A DNA stretch of 64,000 nucleotides from Clostridium sp. AN503 (GCF_040719375.1 NZ_JBFDTP010000002.1:2790001-2854000); one strand, 5' to 3'; shown: positions 26,216 through 35,185, counted from the stretch's first letter. Notes: a model not told the origin generated them from the letters alone. Translations and numbers: made by a program.

Positions 26216-26253
26216 AACAGCCTCCGCGGTGGAAAATCCCGCTTGCGGCTGTT
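26216..26253 (-). other. Intercistronic stem-loop between metI and metQ
   Basis: AACAGCC and GGCTGTT pair around an inner CGG/CCG stem in the metI-metQ spacer. No long T run follows directly, so it is more likely an RNA-stability or processing element than a full terminator. Such an element could raise metQ mRNA relative to metNI. Confidence 0.45.
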
Positions 26254-26283
26254 AAATCCAGTTGCTTCATTTCCCGGTGAACG

Positions 26284-26949
26284 TCAGCGGATACGCTTGT
26301 CGCTGACTCTTGCCATCTTCATTCCGATCTCCTGGATGATCTGGACAATGATGACCAGAATCGCCACGGTCAAAAACATCATATCCGACTGATACCGGTA
26401 ATAACCATAGTTGATCGCGATACCGCCCAGTCCGCCGCCGCCGACAGCGCCTGCCATGGCGGAGTATCCAAGGATCGTGGTCGTGGAGATCGCAGCTCCC
26501 ACCAGAAGGGAGGGCTTCGCCTCCGGAAGCAGTACCTTCCAAATGATCTGGAACGTGGAAGCTCCCATGGACTTGGCCGCCTCGATCACTCCGGCATCCA
26601 CTTCCTTAAAGGAAGATTCCACCATCCTCGCAATGTACGGCGCCGCTGCAATGACCAGAGGCGGTACAACCGCCTTGGCTCCCAGGGTGGTTCCCACCAC
26701 CACACGGGTCACCGGCATGACCATGATCAGCAGGATCAAAAACGGTATGGAGCGCAGCAGGTTGATGACAATTCCCAGCACCTTCTGAAAAAGTGGAAGG
26801 GGACGGATACCGTCCTTATCTGTCACCACCAGAATGATCCCCAGGGGTATGCCGATCACATAAGAGATCACAGCAGAAGTAAATACCATATACAGGGTCT
26901 CACCGATCCCCGACTTAATGAGTTCTATAATCTGCGGACTAAATATCAT
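26284..26949 (-). CDS. metI: Methionine ABC transporter permease MetI
   Basis: Inner-membrane permease of 221 residues with about five transmembrane helices. The EAA loop that docks the ATPase is visible as IEAAKSMGASTFQIIWKVLLPEA. The C-terminal part has GGGGLGGIAINYGYYRYQ, diagnostic for MetI. Its start overlaps the metN stop by 11 bases, giving coupled translation. Confidence 0.96.
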   Translation of the reverse strand: MIFSPQIIELIKSGIGETLYMVFTSAVISYVIGIPLGIILVVTDKDGIRPLPLFQKVLGIVINLLRSIPFLILLIMVMPVTRVVVGTTLGAKAVVPPLVIAAAPYIARMVESSFKEVDAGVIEAAKSMGASTFQIIWKVLLPEAKPSLLVGAAISTTTILGYSAMAGAVGGGGLGGIAINYGYYRYQSDMMFLTVAILVIIVQIIQEIGMKMARVSDKRIR

Positions 26950-27958
26950 CGCCTGTCACCTCCTCAAACAGTATCTGCACGGATTTTAAATAGTTGAGCG
27001 CCCGGTTGGCATCCGCCTCATCCTCCGGGAGCTGGACGATCATCTGTCCCACGGCCTTGCCTCCAAGATCCCTTGTGGACGCATACAGGATGTTGACCGG
27101 AACCTTGCTGGCCAGGATCATATTGGCGATCACCGGTTCCATGGATTCTCTTCCGTCAAAGGTGATACGCACCTTCCTGGACTTGTCAAATGTCACATTG
27201 GTCACCGCATCTCCCAGGATCAGCTGCCTTCCGATCTTGGACTTGGGTTCTGAAAAGATGTCGGATACGTTGCCCACCTCGGCGATATGGCTGTGGTCAA
27301 TGATCGCCACCCTGTCACAGATCGCCTCGATGACTGCCATCTCATGAGTGATCACGATCACGGTGATTCCCAAATCCCGGTTGATCTGCTTTAAGAGCTG
27401 AAGGATCGACTTGGTCGTATTGGGATCCAGCGCGCTGGTAGCCTCATCACAGAGCAGCACCTTGGGATTGGTCGCTATGGCACGGGCGATGGCGACCCTC
27501 TGCTTCTGGCCTCCGGAGAGCTGGGCCGGATATGCCTTTGCCCGGTCCTCTAAGCCCACCAGCTTTAAAAGCTCCATTGCCCGGTCCTTCGCCTGCTGCT
27601 TGGGAATCCCTGCGATCTCCATAGGAAAACAGATATTTTTCAGTACGTTCCTCTGGGCCAGCAGGTTGAACTGCTGGAAGATCATGCCCATGTTCTGTCT
27701 CGCCTTCCGCTGTCTTACCTCCGGAAGCGCCGCCAGATTCTCTCCCTCGAAGATCACTTCCCCTGAGGTCGGTACCTCCAGCATATTGATGCAGCGCACC
27801 AGCGTGCTCTTGCCTGCTCCGGAAAGTCCGATGATCCCGAATATCTCTCCCCGGTGAATGTCCAAGTTGATGTCGTCTAAGGCCACCACAGGTCCATTGG
27901 CGGTCTTAAACTCTTTTCCCATGTTCCGAAGCTGGATGATGGTTTCTTCCTGTGCCAT
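26939..27958 (-). CDS. metN: Methionine ABC transporter ATP-binding protein MetN
   Basis: ATPase of the methionine importer, about 339 residues. Walker A is GLSGAGKST, signature LSGGQKQRVAIARA, Walker B VLLCDEATSALD and the H-loop VITHEM. The C-terminal NIL domain (from about 265), which senses methionine and inhibits transport, is present (RITFDGRESMEPVIANMI). The start is ATG 27958 after AGAGGAG; the frame is open further upstream through the leader region but without a ribosome site. Expression is probably controlled by the upstream leader peptide and terminator. Confidence 0.96.
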   Translation of the reverse strand: MAQEETIIQLRNMGKEFKTANGPVVALDDINLDIHRGEIFGIIGLSGAGKSTLVRCINMLEVPTSGEVIFEGENLAALPEVRQRKARQNMGMIFQQFNLLAQRNVLKNICFPMEIAGIPKQQAKDRAMELLKLVGLEDRAKAYPAQLSGGQKQRVAIARAIATNPKVLLCDEATSALDPNTTKSILQLLKQINRDLGITVIVITHEMAVIEAICDRVAIIDHSHIAEVGNVSDIFSEPKSKIGRQLILGDAVTNVTFDKSRKVRITFDGRESMEPVIANMILASKVPVNILYASTRDLGGKAVGQMIVQLPEDEADANRALNYLKSVQILFEEVTGDDI

Positions 27959-28014
27959 ATTGTGCTCCTCTTTTCCTGAATTTGAATGTATTCTTATTCC
28001 CGCCGGGCAAACGC

Positions 28015-28048
28015 AAAAACGCCGCAAACCCTGCACAGGCTTGCGGCG
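28015..28048 (-). terminator. Attenuator-type terminator ahead of metN
   Basis: On the minus strand CGCCGCAA pairs with TTGCGGCG, extended by G-U and G-C pairs inside, and is followed by GTTTTTGCG. It lies 58 bases after the methionine-rich leader ORF and 57 bases before the metN ATG, so it interrupts the transcript before the operon. The 5' arm contains GCCGCA, complementary to TGCGGC at leader codons 15-16, which could form a competing structure. Confidence 0.75.
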
Positions 28049-28105
28049 ATATATCCGGCTATTCTACTCCGGTCCCTATCCGATTCTACTCACAATCCAT
28101 GCAGA

Positions 28106-28204
28106 CTATATCTGATTTTTCAAGCATACGAACATACGGCACATGTCCATCATCATGCCGCACATCATAGCCATATTCATCTGCATAGCCTTCTGCTGAG
28201 TCAT
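28106..28204 (-). CDS. Methionine-rich leader peptide of metNIQ
   Basis: A 32-codon reading frame, ATG 28204 to TAG 28106, encoding MTQQKAMQMNMAMMCG, then MMMDMCRMFV and CLKNQI. Eleven of 32 residues are Met, including a triplet at 17-19, and three are Cys. AGAGGA sits six bases before the ATG. A consensus promoter lies about 50 bases upstream and an intrinsic terminator follows before metN. This is the classical layout of ribosome-mediated attenuation (as in trp and his leaders), here with codons for the amino acid the operon imports. No SAM riboswitch or T-box signature was seen in the leader. A metal-binding peptide is the main alternative. Confidence 0.75.
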   Translation of the reverse strand: MTQQKAMQMNMAMMCGMMMDMCRMFVCLKNQI

Positions 28205-28261
28205 ATCGGTTCCTCTTTCTTTGCCACGTCAATAAAATCATTAAAATACTCTATGAGGCGT

Positions 28262-28290
28262 ATTTTACGTCAGTGTGGAATGTTTGTCAA
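28262..28290 (-). promoter_or_regulatory. Promoter of the met leader-metNIQ operon
   Basis: On the minus strand, TTGACA (28290-28285), exactly 17 bases, then TAAAAT (28267-28262). Transcription would start near 28255, giving a leader of roughly 300 bases before metN that contains the Met-rich ORF and the terminator. Confidence 0.85.
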
Positions 28291-28314
28291 GTAAATTCAA
28301 GTAAATATTTGTAT

Positions 28315-29328
28315 TTATTGTGAAAACCCAATCTCCTCCAACAGTCCCCGGTACTCCTCGTTCACCTTATCGAGATACGCCTCAAACTCCTCGTGTCCCT
28401 CATATTCCATGGTCCAGCCATATTTTTTGCAGGTGGTCTCCCAGCTCTCCGTCTCCGTCATTTTCTTTAAGATCTCCTCCCAATATGCAACTGCGTACTC
28501 CGGCATATCCTTGGGCCCGAATACGCCTCTCCAGTTGCTGAACTGGGCGTCGATCCCCTGCTCTTTGCAGGTTGGGATCTGGGAAACGATCTCTCCCTCC
28601 AGGCGCTCATCCGATGTGACGGCAAGTACCCGGATATCCCCGCTTTCCATCAGCCCTACCACATCGCTGATCCCGGCTGAGAGCACATCCACCCGGTTTC
28701 CCATAAGCTGGGCCACTGCTCCGCCGTTTTCAAAGCCTTCATATGCAACCAGGTTAAGGTTCCCTACTCCCGCAGCCCGGGCCGCCTGCAAAAACTGGAT
28801 ATGGTCCATGGACCCATATGAGGAGGTCCCTCCGATCCGCACAGAATGCGGGTCCTTCTTAAGCTGGGCCATCAGCTGGTTCAAATCCTTATAGGGCGAG
28901 TCCGCACGCACGGCAAAGCAGCCATAGTCCACCACCAGCCTGGCGATCGGCGTGGTATTATCTTTGTAATTCAGTTCCGTGCTGCCATTTAAATGGATCA
29001 GGCACAGCGGCGGAGAGAATATGGAAAGGATATCATCCCTGCCGCGGTTCTCCTCCAGGTATTCCAGGGATACCCGTCCGCCGCCCCCCGGCTTGTTGGT
29101 CACCGGAAGAGGTACTTTTACCAGCCCCGCCTTCTGAAGGCATTGGGATACAGACCGTATGGTCAGATCATAACCGCTTCCCGGTCCCGCTGGTGCGATC
29201 AGTTCCACCGACTCCAGCGGATAACTTTCTGATTCTTCCGGCTCCTTCTTCTCTCCACAGCCTGACGCCCCCGCGGCAAGCATAAGAAACAAACCATAGA
29301 TTCCCATGGTCCTCAGGATTTTTCTCAA
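28315..29328 (-). CDS. TctC-family binding lipoprotein linked to a sensor kinase
   Basis: Extracellular binding lipoprotein of the TctC/Bug family, about 337 residues. The signal ends AAGASGCGEKK, followed by VELIAPAGPGSGYDLTIRS and NKPGGGGRVSLEYLEE, the ligand-loop pattern of the family. The start is TTG 29328, one base after the kinase stop and seven after GGAGGAG; it yields a basic n-region before the hydrophobic core. This is the second TctC-like protein here; the other sits with tctB and tctA. Coupling to the kinase suggests it works as an extracytoplasmic sensor subunit rather than for transport. Confidence 0.85.
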   Translation of the reverse strand: MRKILRTMGIYGLFLMLAAGASGCGEKKEPEESESYPLESVELIAPAGPGSGYDLTIRSVSQCLQKAGLVKVPLPVTNKPGGGGRVSLEYLEENRGRDDILSIFSPPLCLIHLNGSTELNYKDNTTPIARLVVDYGCFAVRADSPYKDLNQLMAQLKKDPHSVRIGGTSSYGSMDHIQFLQAARAAGVGNLNLVAYEGFENGGAVAQLMGNRVDVLSAGISDVVGLMESGDIRVLAVTSDERLEGEIVSQIPTCKEQGIDAQFSNWRGVFGPKDMPEYAVAYWEEILKKMTETESWETTCKKYGWTMEYEGHEEFEAYLDKVNEEYRGLLEEIGFSQ

Positions 29329-29329
29329 A

Positions 29330-31567
29330 TCAAAGCTCCTCCTTCCCCTCCTGCCTGAATGCCAGTCTTGCGATCTCTTCAGACAGCTCTTCAAAACTCA
29401 CAGGCTTGACCAGTATTTTATCCACAACCCCTTTCTGGTACATATGGAGAGCCGCCGACTCCACAAGCCCCGTGATCATGATGATCCCCATCGCAGGCTG
29501 GCTCATCCGGATCCGCTGTGCCAGAACGGTCCCCTTCAGCTGCGGCATCATGTAATCCACGATCGCTACATGAAAACGCCCCGGCTGTTCCTCCAAAACC
29601 TTCAGAGCCTCCTCCGGGTCCGTGTACCCATCCACACAGTATCCCCGTTTTTCCAGGCGCTTTTTAAAATATTTAACCACACGTTCCTCATCGTCAACCA
29701 GCAGGACGGAGACCTCTTTCCTGTTCTCCCGTCTGACCTCCTCCACTGCTGCCTGGATGGCAGTCGTCCCTCTGGTCGCCGGCAGATAGAGAAAGAATCT
29801 GCTCCCCTCTCCCGGCTCACTCTCCACACGGATAAATCCTCCATGGTTGACCAGGATATCCTTTACCACCGACAGGCCCAGCCCAGTACCGTCGCCGGAG
29901 CCTTTGGTTGTGAAGAATGGATTGAAGATCTGGCTTAAAACATGTTCCTCCATCCCACAGCCCGTATCCGCCACCAGGATCTCCACATAATCCGATCCTG
30001 CCAGCTCCCGCAGATTTTCCGGCATCCCTTCGCGGTTTACCCGCCGGGTACTTACCGTAAGGGTTCCGCCTGTATCTTCCATGGACTGGATCGCATTGGA
30101 ATACAGATTCAGCAGGATCTGGTGGATCTGGGTCGCATTCCCGTATATGTTCGCATTCCGGTCATCCAGATGCTCCTCCATCCTGATATTGGAAGGGATG
30201 ATCAGGCTCACCATCTTGGAAGCATCCTGGATCACCACATCCAGGTTTATGGTCTTATATCCCGAAGTATCCGTCTCCTTGCGGCTGAATGGAAGGATCT
30301 GTTCCACGATCTCCTTCGCCCGGGTCCCCGCCTTGTGGATCTCGTCAATATCCTCGTAATACTCGCTGCCCCGCCCCATCTGTTCCCGCAGGAATTCCGA
30401 ATAACCCAGTATGGGCGTCAAAAGATTGTTAAACTCATGTGCGATCCCTCCGGCGAGCGTCCCCATCGTCGTCAGCTTCTGATAATGGCGAACCTCCTCC
30501 CGGCTCCGGTGCAGCTCCTCCAGCGTCCCGTTGATCTCTTTTAAATATCCCGTCTCCAGCTCCAGCTTCTGGCGTTTTTTCAGCAGCGTATAGATCGCCA
30601 GCCCGCTGGCGATGACCGTCAGAAGGACAGCGCCGAACAGCAGGCTGAACCGCCTCATATTGCTGAATTCGATCGCCACCGCCTGACTGTAGGGCATCAC
30701 GGCAGAGATATGCCAGGAGGTCCCCCACAGATTCATTCTGGAAAAGGCGGCGATCACCTTGTCCGGAGGGATGATCCCATTAAAAAATGAATCATAGATC
30801 GTCATTCCCTCCTCCTGCCGGTACTGAACCTCCAGCATTGCCTTCTGGCTGCCATACTGGGGCAGGGTGTCAAACTCCGGGATATCCTCCCTTTCATTAA
30901 ATCCCAGCATCCCGTCCACCGGATGCATGATAATGGTCCCGTGTTCATCCTTGACCATAATATAACCCGGTCCATCCACCTTGAGCGGCGCCACATACCG
31001 GTCATACAGTCTGTTCATATCGATCACGCTCACCACAGTCCCCAGATAACCGCTGCCCCCATACACGCTGTTGACCAACTCCATACCATAATGGTTCTCG
31101 CTGATGGGAAATACGCCTCCAATCCCGCTGGTGCCTTCTGTCCCGCACTTCTCCAGGTTTAATATCTTCTCGTCAAATTCCTCCAAAAACGGGTACTGGT
31201 TGTAATGAAAAATCTGCTCTCCCTTATTGTTTAAAAGGTACATCCTGGACGGTCCCTGCTGGTCGGACAGCATGTAAGAAAATATGTATTCCTTGATCTT
31301 TTCCGTCTCTCCAGTCCGATAGTGCTCCTCCATGGCATCTAAAAAACCCGGAGTCTGGGTCAGGATACTGACCTGCTTTAGCTGCTCGGAAATACACAGC
31401 TCCAGGTTCTGGGAAACGGCGCGGGAGACCAGCAGCAGATGCTGCTGCTGCTGACGTATGATCATCTGTGTATACGCCTGGTAGGTATTGTTCATGGCAA
31501 ACGCCAAAAATATCAGGATCCCTGCCGTTACCACTGCCAGCAGAAGCCTCTTCCCTTTCTCCTTCAT
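29330..31567 (-). CDS. Hybrid sensor histidine kinase with C-terminal receiver
   Basis: Membrane kinase of 745 residues. Transmembrane helices lie near 8-28 and 307-329 and enclose a large Cache-like extracellular sensor (VPISENHYG replaced here by VFPISENHYG). The HisKA-type domain holds H377 in GGIAHEFNNLLTPILGYS. The ATPase domain follows with ADTGCGM and GDGTGLGLSVVKDILVNHGG. A receiver domain occupies about 615-735 with SVLLVDDEE, phospho-acceptor Asp in AIVDYMMPQ and Lys in ILVKPVS. It lies between the tct transporter genes and a second TctC-like lipoprotein. Its output is probably the divergent OmpR-type regulator, the only one nearby; this pairing is inferred. Confidence 0.92.
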   Translation of the reverse strand: MKEKGKRLLLAVVTAGILIFLAFAMNNTYQAYTQMIIRQQQQHLLLVSRAVSQNLELCISEQLKQVSILTQTPGFLDAMEEHYRTGETEKIKEYIFSYMLSDQQGPSRMYLLNNKGEQIFHYNQYPFLEEFDEKILNLEKCGTEGTSGIGGVFPISENHYGMELVNSVYGGSGYLGTVVSVIDMNRLYDRYVAPLKVDGPGYIMVKDEHGTIIMHPVDGMLGFNEREDIPEFDTLPQYGSQKAMLEVQYRQEEGMTIYDSFFNGIIPPDKVIAAFSRMNLWGTSWHISAVMPYSQAVAIEFSNMRRFSLLFGAVLLTVIASGLAIYTLLKKRQKLELETGYLKEINGTLEELHRSREEVRHYQKLTTMGTLAGGIAHEFNNLLTPILGYSEFLREQMGRGSEYYEDIDEIHKAGTRAKEIVEQILPFSRKETDTSGYKTINLDVVIQDASKMVSLIIPSNIRMEEHLDDRNANIYGNATQIHQILLNLYSNAIQSMEDTGGTLTVSTRRVNREGMPENLRELAGSDYVEILVADTGCGMEEHVLSQIFNPFFTTKGSGDGTGLGLSVVKDILVNHGGFIRVESEPGEGSRFFLYLPATRGTTAIQAAVEEVRRENRKEVSVLLVDDEERVVKYFKKRLEKRGYCVDGYTDPEEALKVLEEQPGRFHVAIVDYMMPQLKGTVLAQRIRMSQPAMGIIMITGLVESAALHMYQKGVVDKILVKPVSFEELSEEIARLAFRQEGKEEL

Positions 31568-31652
31568 GTTCCCGCCGCTCCATCCATACGTTTTCTATAA
31601 GCATAACACGGATGACCTTATTTTTCCATCCATTCCACATCCCGGCCTTCCT

Positions 31653-31904
31653 TTACTGCCTCAGGATCTCCCCGCAGAACGGGCACCTTCCCCCTTTTAA
31701 CAGCGGATATTTCATGTCCAGCTTCCCGCGGCATTTGGGACAGCGGTAGCGGTTCTTTTCCAGGATGTAGGAACCCAGGAGCATGCACAGCCCCGCCGCC
31801 CACATACCGGAGACCAAAAAAACGATCCCCAGGATGGCAGCCCCGATACAGACAGGCTTGACGCAGGTCAGCGGGATATCCGCTTTAATCACTCTTTTAT
31901 TCAT
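31653..31904 (-). CDS. Small membrane protein with C-terminal zinc ribbon
   Basis: Protein of 83 residues with two hydrophobic segments (about 14-33 and 35-45) and a C-terminal zinc ribbon (RCPKCRGKLD... CPFCGE). AGAGGA stands seven bases before ATG 31904. The same frame extends upstream into tctA on the chromosome but without a start. It sits between tctA and the hybrid kinase on the same strand. Function is unknown; comparable short zinc-ribbon membrane proteins occur widely in Clostridia. Confidence 0.7.
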   Translation of the reverse strand: MNKRVIKADIPLTCVKPVCIGAAILGIVFLVSGMWAAGLCMLLGSYILEKNRYRCPKCRGKLDMKYPLLKGGRCPFCGEILRQ

Positions 31905-31993
31905 ACTTACGTCCTCTTTTTCAACGGGAAAAACAGGCCTGCCGGTACAGACCCGTTCCTCCAGATATATGGCAGTCACAAATGGACTCAAGT

Positions 31994-33508
31994 TTAAGCT
32001 GCCGTACCCTTTTTCTTTTGCAGCAGCGGTTTGATCACCGGGTTTAATAATACAACCAGACAGATGATCAGGATGATCCCGGTTACGGGGCGGGTCACGA
32101 TATTGACCGTCTCCTGCCACAGGGTATCACCGGAAGCGATCGTGTAAGCACGGCGAAGGTTGGACTCGCAGATCACGCCGAGCACCAGGCCTAAGATCAT
32201 CGCCGAGCTGTTGAATTTACAGGTTACGAATACGAATCCGATCAGTCCGGAGATCGCCATAAGGATAACGTCCACGGAGGTGTTTTTCGTTGCATACGCC
32301 CCGATGGTCGCCATCATGATGATCGTCGGTCCAAGGACGCTGTACGGCACCTTTAAGACCTGTACAAAGATCCTTGCGATCACGATCGCTGCAAATACCA
32401 TGATGATATTGGACACGAACATGGACGCAAAGGTCGCGGATAAGAACTGCGGCTGGTTGATCAGAAGCAATGGTCCCATCGTAACGCCTTTCAGCACCAG
32501 CGCCGACATCATGATCGCCGCCGCGTTGCCTCCGGGAATACCCAGGGATAACAGCGGTACCATGGAACCGCCCGTTGCCGCGTTGTTGCCTACCTCAGGG
32601 GCCGCGATACCCTCTAAACATCCGGTACCGAACTTCTCCGGCGTTTTCGAGATCTTCTGCTCTGCGGAGTAGCAGAGGAAGGATGCGATCGTTGCGCCTG
32701 CGCCCGGCAGGATACCGATGACCGTACCCAAAACTGAACATCTGGCGATGATCCATTTGACAGAAAGGATCTCCTTGATGGACGGCATCTTTGCCGACAT
32801 CACAGTATTTTTACCGCCTACCGCCTGAAGCTTGGACGGCTTGTTGGTCTGCTTTAACACCTCGGTCACCGCAAAGAATCCGATCATGACCGGAATCATC
32901 TCGATCCCTGAGGTCAGGAATCTGGTCCCAAAGGTCAGACGCGGAACGCCAAGGAGCGGGTCAAGACCGATACATGCCAGCACAAGTCCGATCAGGCCGG
33001 AGATGATCGTCCGGCAGATATTGTCCGTTTCCAGGCTGGTCAGAATGGAAAGTCCCATAAAGGAAATGGCAAACAGCTCCGACGGTCCAAAGCTTAAAGC
33101 CGCCTGGGTCAGCTGCGGGCTCAAAAGGAGCATACATACCGCCGCGAACATACCGCCGATGGCGGAACAGATCAGCTGCATACCCAGGGCTTTTCCTGCC
33201 TCGCCACGCTGGGCCATGGGGTATCCGTCATAGGTTGTGGGCGCACTGGAAGGAACGCCCGGGATCTTGAACAGGATCGCCGTCATACCGCCTCCGGTGA
33301 TGGACGCGCAGTAGATGGCTACCAGGAATGCGATCGCATTGACCGCATCCATTTTGTAAGTAAACGGGATGCCCAGGGTCACTGCCATCGTCGCTGAAAC
33401 GCCCGGCAGCGCGCCAAATAAGGTTCCCAAAAATACTGCAAAGATAATCAGCACGAACATCTGCGGCGCAAACACCACCGACAGACCGCTGGTCAACAGA
33501 TCAAGCAT
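31994..33508 (-). CDS. tctA: Tripartite tricarboxylate transporter, large membrane subunit TctA
   Basis: Large membrane subunit of a TctCBA secondary transporter, 504 residues with about 11-12 helices. Family signatures are visible: FGALPGVSATMAVTLGIPFTY near the N-terminus, TTYDGYPMAQRGEAGKALG, and IGILPGAGATIASFLCY with NNAATGGSMVPLLSLGIPG. These proteins use the cation gradient to import citrate-like or other carboxylates delivered by TctC. The gene follows tctB by 12 bases. Confidence 0.95.
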   Translation of the reverse strand: MLDLLTSGLSVVFAPQMFVLIIFAVFLGTLFGALPGVSATMAVTLGIPFTYKMDAVNAIAFLVAIYCASITGGGMTAILFKIPGVPSSAPTTYDGYPMAQRGEAGKALGMQLICSAIGGMFAAVCMLLLSPQLTQAALSFGPSELFAISFMGLSILTSLETDNICRTIISGLIGLVLACIGLDPLLGVPRLTFGTRFLTSGIEMIPVMIGFFAVTEVLKQTNKPSKLQAVGGKNTVMSAKMPSIKEILSVKWIIARCSVLGTVIGILPGAGATIASFLCYSAEQKISKTPEKFGTGCLEGIAAPEVGNNAATGGSMVPLLSLGIPGGNAAAIMMSALVLKGVTMGPLLLINQPQFLSATFASMFVSNIIMVFAAIVIARIFVQVLKVPYSVLGPTIIMMATIGAYATKNTSVDVILMAISGLIGFVFVTCKFNSSAMILGLVLGVICESNLRRAYTIASGDTLWQETVNIVTRPVTGIILIICLVVLLNPVIKPLLQKKKGTAA

Positions 33509-33520
33509 ACACTACCTCCT

Positions 33521-34042
33521 TTACATTGCCGGGACGAGAGACTCCACGAAAAGAGCAAAGTCCCTTAAGAAGGACACCTGGCCTCTCGGAAGCATAACGC
33601 CCAGCATCACGGCAAACCCGATGTACAAAATAATGGTGATCACAACCGAAGTCCCGATCAGGATCGGAAACTTCCTCTGCCCCAGCAGATACCCATAGGC
33701 GATCAGGAACAAAAGGCAGGTTGCCATAAATCCGACCGGTTCGTACATAAGAGCCATGACGACCACCAGGACCATGCCTACAAAAAGCTTGCTTTTTACA
33801 AGCCGCCCAATGGATGGAAAGAAGTCTGCAAATGCAGCAGCGATATCCTCTTTCCTGTTTTTCTTAAAATACTTAAATATATTCCAGCACAATGCCAGGA
33901 TCAGCAGTGACAAAAGGGCCTGGGGCCATTGTTCGGCCCCCAGCTCATTTGCCGCTGACACAGGCATGGTCGCTCCCACATACCAGAAACAGAATGCGGA
34001 AAATCCAAGCAGAAGCAAATTGACGATCAATTCCAGTGCCAT
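33521..34042 (-). CDS. tctB: Tripartite tricarboxylate transporter, small membrane subunit TctB
   Basis: Small membrane subunit of 173 residues with four predicted helices (about 3-25, 38-55, 85-125 and 130-160). Sequence conservation in TctB is low, but length, topology and position between tctC and tctA are decisive. It follows tctC by 24 bases and precedes tctA by 12. Confidence 0.9.
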   Translation of the reverse strand: MALELIVNLLLLGFSAFCFWYVGATMPVSAANELGAEQWPQALLSLLILALCWNIFKYFKKNRKEDIAAAFADFFPSIGRLVKSKLFVGMVLVVVMALMYEPVGFMATCLLFLIAYGYLLGQRKFPILIGTSVVITIILYIGFAVMLGVMLPRGQVSFLRDFALFVESLVPAM

Positions 34043-34066
34043 ACGGTCTAACTCCTTCCTAATGTT

Positions 34067-35185
34067 TTACTGAATCAGGCCAGCTCCTTTTAAGTAATCC
34101 TCAAAGGTCACATACTCTTCATCGATCAAAGTCTGCATCTCAGCCGCATCCGCATAACCCGGGCGGTCCAGATAACCTGCGTTCTTCATGAAGTCCTGAT
34201 AAGCCGCGCTGTCCCATGCGGTCTTGATCGCTGCTGCCATTGCGTTTACTGCTGCATCCGGAGTATCCTTGCGGCACAGAACGCCTCTCCAGGTTCCCAC
34301 ATAAGAATCAATGTTGTGCTCGCCGGTGCATTCAATATCCGGGAAGGAGGACATCCTTTCCTCAGACATGGAGATCAGCGGAACGATGTCGCCGGACTCG
34401 ATCAGGCCCTTGATCTCGTCTGCGCCGGTGATGTTGATGTTGATATGGCCGCCAACCATTGCAGAGCTGAGCTCAGCGCCGCTGGAGTAGTTCACGATCT
34501 TCACGTACTTCTCAACTTCGGTGATATCACAGCCAAGGCCGCCTGCCAGGGTCTGCTTTAAGGAGACGGAATCCGCGCCGGTTGCCGTCAGCATTCCACA
34601 GGTCAGCTCCTGGGGATGTTCCTTCGCATAGGTTACAAATTCGTCAAAATTGGTATATTTGCCTTCCATTGCCTTCTTGGAAGAAGCAATGATGTTGATG
34701 GAGTGAACCAGCTTTGCCACCGGACGGAACTCTTCTCTGAAATCCACCGGCAGGATCTTCTGCAGATCCAGCATGATGTGGGACTGTGTTCCCAGCACGT
34801 AAGTATAACCGTCAGCCGGCTGCTTGTTGGTAAAGTCGATACCGTTGGCTCCGCCTGCGCCCTCTACGTTGACGATCTCAACCGGAACGCCCAGGACCTT
34901 TTCCAGCTCCGGCTGCAAAGGACGAAGTGTACCGTCCGCACCGCCGCCTACGCCCCACGGACAAACAAGAGTTACTTTTCTCTCCCATTTCCAATCTTCA
35001 GCGCCCGCTGCCTCTTCTGCTTTAGCCTCACCTTCCTTTGCCGCCTCTGTTTTTGCCGCTTCCTCTTTTGCCGCCGTTTCCTTCGGTGCGGCTGTGCTGC
35101 CTGAGCTACATCCAGTCACTGCCATTGCCAACATGGAAAATGCCATCGATACCGCCAAACCCTTTTTCAAACTCTTTCTCATCAT
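34067..35185 (-). CDS. tctC: Tripartite tricarboxylate transporter binding lipoprotein TctC
   Basis: Extracellular substrate-binding lipoprotein of 372 residues. The lipobox is MAVTGCSSG, followed by a long Ala/Glu/Lys linker (about 30-65). The TctC core starts VTLVCPWGVGGGADGTLRP and has VEGAGGANGIDFTNKQPADGYTY, the canonical ligand loop. The C-terminal half keeps SMSEERMSSFPDIE and the FEDYLKGAGL end. It is first in the tctC-B-A order. Substrate specificity cannot be read from sequence, but a carboxylate is likely. Confidence 0.93.
   Translation of the reverse strand: MMRKSLKKGLAVSMAFSMLAMAVTGCSSGSTAAPKETAAKEEAAKTEAAKEGEAKAEEAAGAEDWKWERKVTLVCPWGVGGGADGTLRPLQPELEKVLGVPVEIVNVEGAGGANGIDFTNKQPADGYTYVLGTQSHIMLDLQKILPVDFREEFRPVAKLVHSINIIASSKKAMEGKYTNFDEFVTYAKEHPQELTCGMLTATGADSVSLKQTLAGGLGCDITEVEKYVKIVNYSSGAELSSAMVGGHININITGADEIKGLIESGDIVPLISMSEERMSSFPDIECTGEHNIDSYVGTWRGVLCRKDTPDAAVNAMAAAIKTAWDSAAYQDFMKNAGYLDRPGYADAAEMQTLIDEEYVTFEDYLKGAGLIQ

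Noticed and set aside
28049..28260. SAM riboswitch or T-box in the metN leader
   Set aside because: No matching conserved segments (such as the GGTGG-type SAM core or a T-box sequence) on inspection; the Met-rich ORF explains the leader better.
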